From: Metamycoplasma auris 15026
Lineage (GTDB): Bacteria > Bacillota_I > Bacilli_A > Mycoplasmatales > Metamycoplasmataceae
Direction of reading: 5' to 3'
Assembly: GCF_000367765.1 (NCBI RefSeq)
Contig: NZ_AORI01000009.1
Coordinates: 1 to 64,000, forward strand
DNA: 64,000 nucleotides
Part shown: positions 61,008 through 64,000 of the stretch, piece after piece
How the letters are laid out: the number at the start of each line of letters is the position of its first letter
Position numbering within the stretch: position 1 is the first letter of the stretch
Made by a program: the position numbers and the translations under genes
The notes under the pieces: generated by a model
Database searches by the model: none
What the model was told of the DNA's origin: nothing
What the model saw: the letters and a program-made list of their open reading frames with translations, nothing else

Positions 61008-61829
61008 ATGAAAGGAATCTTAGGAAGAAAAGTTGGAATGACTCAACTATTCACAGCTGAAGGTAAATTAATTCCTGTTACTGTTGTTGAAGTTAAACCA
61101 AATGTTGTAACCAAGGTTTTAAGCTTAGAAAAAAATGGTTATATTGCAACCCAACTTAGTTTAGAAGATAAGAAAAAATCTCGAATTAAGAAACCTGAAA
61201 TTAACTATTTCAAACAAGCAAATACAACACCTAAGCAATTCATAAAAGAAATTCGTAACATGACAGGTTATGACTTAGGTGCTCAAATTGATGCCTCCAT
61301 TTTTGAAGGCGGTGACGTTGTCGATGTTACAGCAATTTCAAAAGGTAAAGGTTTCGCTGGAACAATTAAAAGATGAAACCAACACATTGGACCTAAATCA
61401 CACGGTGGTGGTGGAGGTTCAAAACCAATTAGACAAACTGGTTCTATTGGGGATATCTCTGGAAACAAGGTATGAAAAGGTATGACAATGCCTGGACATC
61501 TAGGTGCTGAACAAGTAACAATTCAAAACCTAGAAGTTGTTAAATCAGATGCTGAAAATAACTTACTTTTAATTAAAGGTAGTACCCCTGGTGCTAAAGG
61601 TGCCCTACTAGTAATTAAAAATGCTAAGAAATCAATTCAAAAGAAACCTGAAATTCAATTAGTAAATCTAAAAGAAGCTTTAGCAAAGAATGAAATTTTT
61701 GACCAAGCAAAGAAATACAACCTTGAATTAAAAATGGAAATGTCATTAAAAGAAATGAAAGCTGCGCTTGATGAAGCTATTGCTAAAGAAGCTAAAGAAA
61801 AAGAAGAAAATGTTGAAGGAGATAAATAA
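61008..61829 (+). CDS. rplC: 50S ribosomal protein L3 with C-terminal extension
   Basis: The 273-aa protein starts [15 protein letters not shown] and has the L3 signature [20 protein letters not shown] and the loop reaching the peptidyl-transferase centre. Usual bacterial L3 is about 205-220 aa; here the last 60 or so residues form a Lys/Glu/Ala-rich helical tail ([18 protein letters not shown] at the end). It is followed after 2 bases by rplD. Confidence 0.96.
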
Positions 61830-61831
61830 TT

Positions 61832-62782
61832 ATGGCTTCAGTTATTGTTGATAAATACTATATCTCTGAAACATTTGATGAAAATAGAAACGTTTCATTT
61901 ACTTTTAAGAAAGCTAAAGAAGAAGTTTCAGGACACTTTGCTAACTTTATTGATGCAGTTAACGAATTTATTAATGTTAGTGAAAAATCAGAAAATGTTA
62001 CTCATGTTTGATTCCATCGTGATGGAAAATTCAGAGGTAGTGTTAACTTAGAAAAAGCAAAAATCATTGCAAATCGTGTTGTTGAAGACAAAGTTGAAAA
62101 TAAAGATGCAATTGCATATATTGAAAAAGAAAACTTAGTTGACAAACCAGCACCTAAGACAGCTAAAAGTCAAAAGGCTGAAAAAATGGAAGAAAAAGCT
62201 AAATTAGATTTACCAAAAATTGTTTTTGGCATTGAAAAAATTTATGCACAAGCCATCTTTGATGCGATTTTAGCTGAAAGAGCATCAAAGCGTCTAGCAA
62301 CTCATAAAGTTAAATCACGTGGTGAAGTTAGTGGAACAGGGAAAAAACCTTGAGCCCAAAAACACACAGGTAACGCCCGTGCTGGATCATTAAGAAGTCC
62401 AATCTTTGTTGGTGGTGGGAGAGCTTTTGGTCCTACAACTGAAAGAAACTACGAACTAAAAATCAACAAAAAAGCAAGAAAAAATGCGCTATTTTCAGCT
62501 TTAACAATGCTAGCAAATGCTAATAGTGTTTTAGTTAGAGAATATCAATTAGAAACAATTTCTACAAGAGCACTTCTAGTTGAATTAAACAAAGATAATC
62601 TAATTAATCTAAATAACGTTTTAATTGTTAGCTCAGATGAAAAAGTATTCAGATCAGCTAGAAATCTACCTAATGTTCACACAACTAAAGTAACTTCCTT
62701 ATCAATTGAAGAATTAGTTGCAGCAGATGTATTAGTAATTTCAGAAGCAGACATTAAATATCTAGAAGGGATGGCTAAATAA
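61832..62782 (+). CDS. rplD: 50S ribosomal protein L4 with about 125-aa N-terminal extension
   Basis: The C-terminal 190 residues are ordinary L4 (THKVKSRGEVSGTGKKPWAQ, then HTGNARAGSLRSPIFVGGG). The first 125 or so residues (MASVIVDKYYISETFDENRN..., HVWFHRDGKFRGSVNLEKAK) are not part of normal L4, which is about 205 aa. They form a compact predicted alpha/beta segment and a charged linker that ends before KLDLPKIVFGIEK. The frame is uninterrupted and the start at 61832 is the only ATG close to the preceding stop. L4 autoregulates S10 operons in some bacteria. Confidence 0.94.
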
Positions 62783-62785
62783 TCT

Positions 62786-63229
62786 ATGAATATCAATCAA
62801 GTTATTAAATATCCGATTTTGACAGAAAAGTCAGAAATTGCTAGAACAAATCAAAATGTTTATACATTTGCAGTTGACAGAAGAACAAATAAGATTGAAG
62901 TTAAAAAAGCAGTTGAATTTATTTTTGATGTGAAGGTTTTAAAAGTTAATATTATTAACTATGACAAAAAACCAGCAAGATTAGGAAGATTCTCAGGCTT
63001 TAAAAATGCAGTTAAAAAAGCAATCGTTTATTTAGATGAAAAATCAAAAATTCTTTTATTTGCTGAAGAAGCTAAGGAAGCAAAAAAAGAAGTAGCAAAA
63101 GAAACTGAAGCTAAAGAAACACAAGAAATTTCTGAAGCAGAAAAGAAAGCTGCTGAAAAAATTAAAAAAGCAACCGAAGCTAAATTAGCTAAAGAAAATG
63201 AAGAAGCTAAACTAGAAGAAGAAAAATAA
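62786..63229 (+). CDS. rplW: 50S ribosomal protein L23 with charged C-terminal tail
   Basis: The 147-aa protein has the L23 core (VIKYPILTEKSE, then YTFAVDRRTNKIEVKKAVE) in its first 95 residues. The remaining 50 residues are a Glu/Ala/Lys-rich helix not seen in typical L23 (about 95-100 aa). L23 lies at the polypeptide exit and binds trigger factor and SRP, so the tail would project there. It follows rplD by 3 bases. Confidence 0.95.
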   Translation: MNINQVIKYPILTEKSEIARTNQNVYTFAVDRRTNKIEVKKAVEFIFDVKVLKVNIINYDKKPARLGRFSGFKNAVKKAIVYLDEKSKILLFAEEAKEAKKEVAKETEAKETQEISEAEKKAAEKIKKATEAKLAKENEEAKLEEEK

Positions 63230-63329
63230 TCATTTTTTGCATACACTATAAAAAATGATTTAAAAATAAAAAAATATCAATACATCTTAAAAGAAAACAA
63301 TATTTTTAAGAAAGGTAAAAAGAAGAAAA
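63230..63329 (+). other. Structured 100-bp gap between rplW and rplB
   Basis: Two A/T-rich hairpins are seen: TCATTTTTT/AAAAAATGA (63231-63259) and AAAATAT/ATATTTT (about 63270-63308). The gap is unusual because the S10 operon genes on either side are nearly adjacent. It may be a processing or attenuation site. Confidence 0.4.
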
Positions 63330-64000
63330 ATGGCTATTAAAAAGTTTAAAGCGTATACAAATGGTCGCCGTAATATGTCTTCTTTAGATTACCAAGCAAA
63401 TTTAACTGGACACAGACCAGAAAAATCATTGCTTGTTATTCTTCCTACACATTCTGGAAGAAATAATCAAGGTAAAATCACAACTCGTCACCACGGTGGT
63501 AGATTGAAAAGATTTTATCGGATCATTGATTTCAAAAGATATGACAAAGATGGAATTGAAGCTGTTGTTAAAAGTATTGAATACGATCCAAACAGATCAG
63601 CAAATATTTCATTAATTGTTTATCGTGATGGGGAAAAAAGATATATTATTAGCCCTAAAAATATCAAAGTTGGACAAGTTGTTGTTTCAGGGGAAAATGT
63701 TGATATTCAAATCGGTAATAACTTACCACTTGCCAACATTCCTGAAGGTACATTTGTTCATAACATCGAACTTCAACCAAAACAAGGTGGAATTATTGCA
63801 CGTTCAGCAGGTTCATCTGCCCAAATTCTAGGTAAGGATGAATCTGGAAGATATGTAATTCTAAAATTAAAATCAGGTGAAGTAAGAAAAGTTCTAGGTG
63901 TATGTCGTGCAACAATCGGGGAAGTTGGTAATGAAGAACATTCATTAGTAAACATCGGTAAAGCAGGTAGAAATAGATTAAGAGGAATTAGACCAACAGT
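63330..64000 (+). CDS. rplB: 50S ribosomal protein L2, 3' end beyond window
   Basis: The visible 223 residues start [20 protein letters not shown] and include [20 protein letters not shown] and [14 protein letters not shown], all characteristic of L2, which organises the peptidyl-transferase region. The conserved C-terminal part is cut off by the window edge. Confidence 0.96.
   Translation, partial: MAIKKFKAYTNGRRNMSSLDYQANLTGHRPEKSLLVILPTHSGRNNQGKITTRHHGGRLKRFYRIIDFKRYDKDGIEAVVKSIEYDPNRSANISLIVYRDGEKRYIISPKNIKVGQVVVSGENVDIQIGNNLPLANIPEGTFVHNIELQPKQGGIIARSAGSSAQILGKDESGRYVILKLKSGEVRKVLGVCRATIGEVGNEEHSLVNIGKAGRNRLRGIRPT

Overview
The window comes from a mollicute of the Hominis group (Metamycoplasma/Mycoplasmopsis-like). 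Three things show this: very low G+C, pervasive in-frame TGA codons that must be read as tryptophan (genetic code 4), and families confined to these bacteria (MIB/MIP immunoglobulin cleavage pairs, a mycoplasma ICE, DUF31-type lipoprotein proteases). I do not assign a species. Most genes appear broken under the standard code; every fragment merged below was checked for identical reading frame. Family names such as 'Mbov_0395 to Mbov_0400' are recalled from mycoplasma ICE annotation, not from a search.

Region 1 (1 to about 20.5 kb, all minus strand) is most of an integrative conjugative element. In transcription order (right to left): a winged-helix protein behind a leader terminator, a non-coding gap with inverted repeats (possible oriT), a MobP/MobL-like relaxase, a VirD4/TraG coupling protein, an ArdC/LtrC-like zinc metallopeptidase, an acidic protein, a C5 cytosine methyltransferase, a small protein, SSB, a lipoprotein, two small proteins, a pilin-like protein, a VirB6-like membrane protein, a VirB4/TraE ATPase, an RHH-like protein, a 1,536-aa surface protein with internal repeats, a four-hairpin non-coding segment, and a partial Mbov_0400-like gene cut by the window edge. 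The expected transposase and left end lie outside the window.

Region 2 (20.6 to 30.5 kb, plus strand) holds two tandem MIB-MIP pairs, predicted to capture immunoglobulin and cleave it at the surface. The first MIB gene is out of frame with its natural start codon at a poly-A tract, which suggests phase variation, decay or a sequencing error.

Region 3 (30.5 to 40.6 kb) is core information processing: rplJ-rplL, rpoB-rpoC and rplU-rpmA, with leader RNAs and terminators. RpoB carries the Asn associated with natural rifampicin insensitivity of mollicutes.

Region 4 (40.7 to 47.3 kb) has an extra F1-like ATPase alpha/beta pair without the other subunits, a phosphoketolase, rpmE, and a 79-aa peptide with a double-glycine-type leader, which is my most interesting single find.

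Region 5 (47.3 to 60.4 kb) has overlapping lspA-ileS, divergent leuS, a small membrane protein, a third trypsin-like lipoprotein protease without a MIB partner, tRNA-Gln and tRNA-Tyr, and two nucleotide-scavenging lipoproteins (UshA-like 5'-nucleotidase and e(P4)-like phosphatase) with similar promoters.

Region 6 (60.5 to 64.0 kb) is the start of the S10 ribosomal protein operon (rpsJ, rplC, rplD, rplW, rplB partial), where L3, L4 and L23 all carry unusual extensions.
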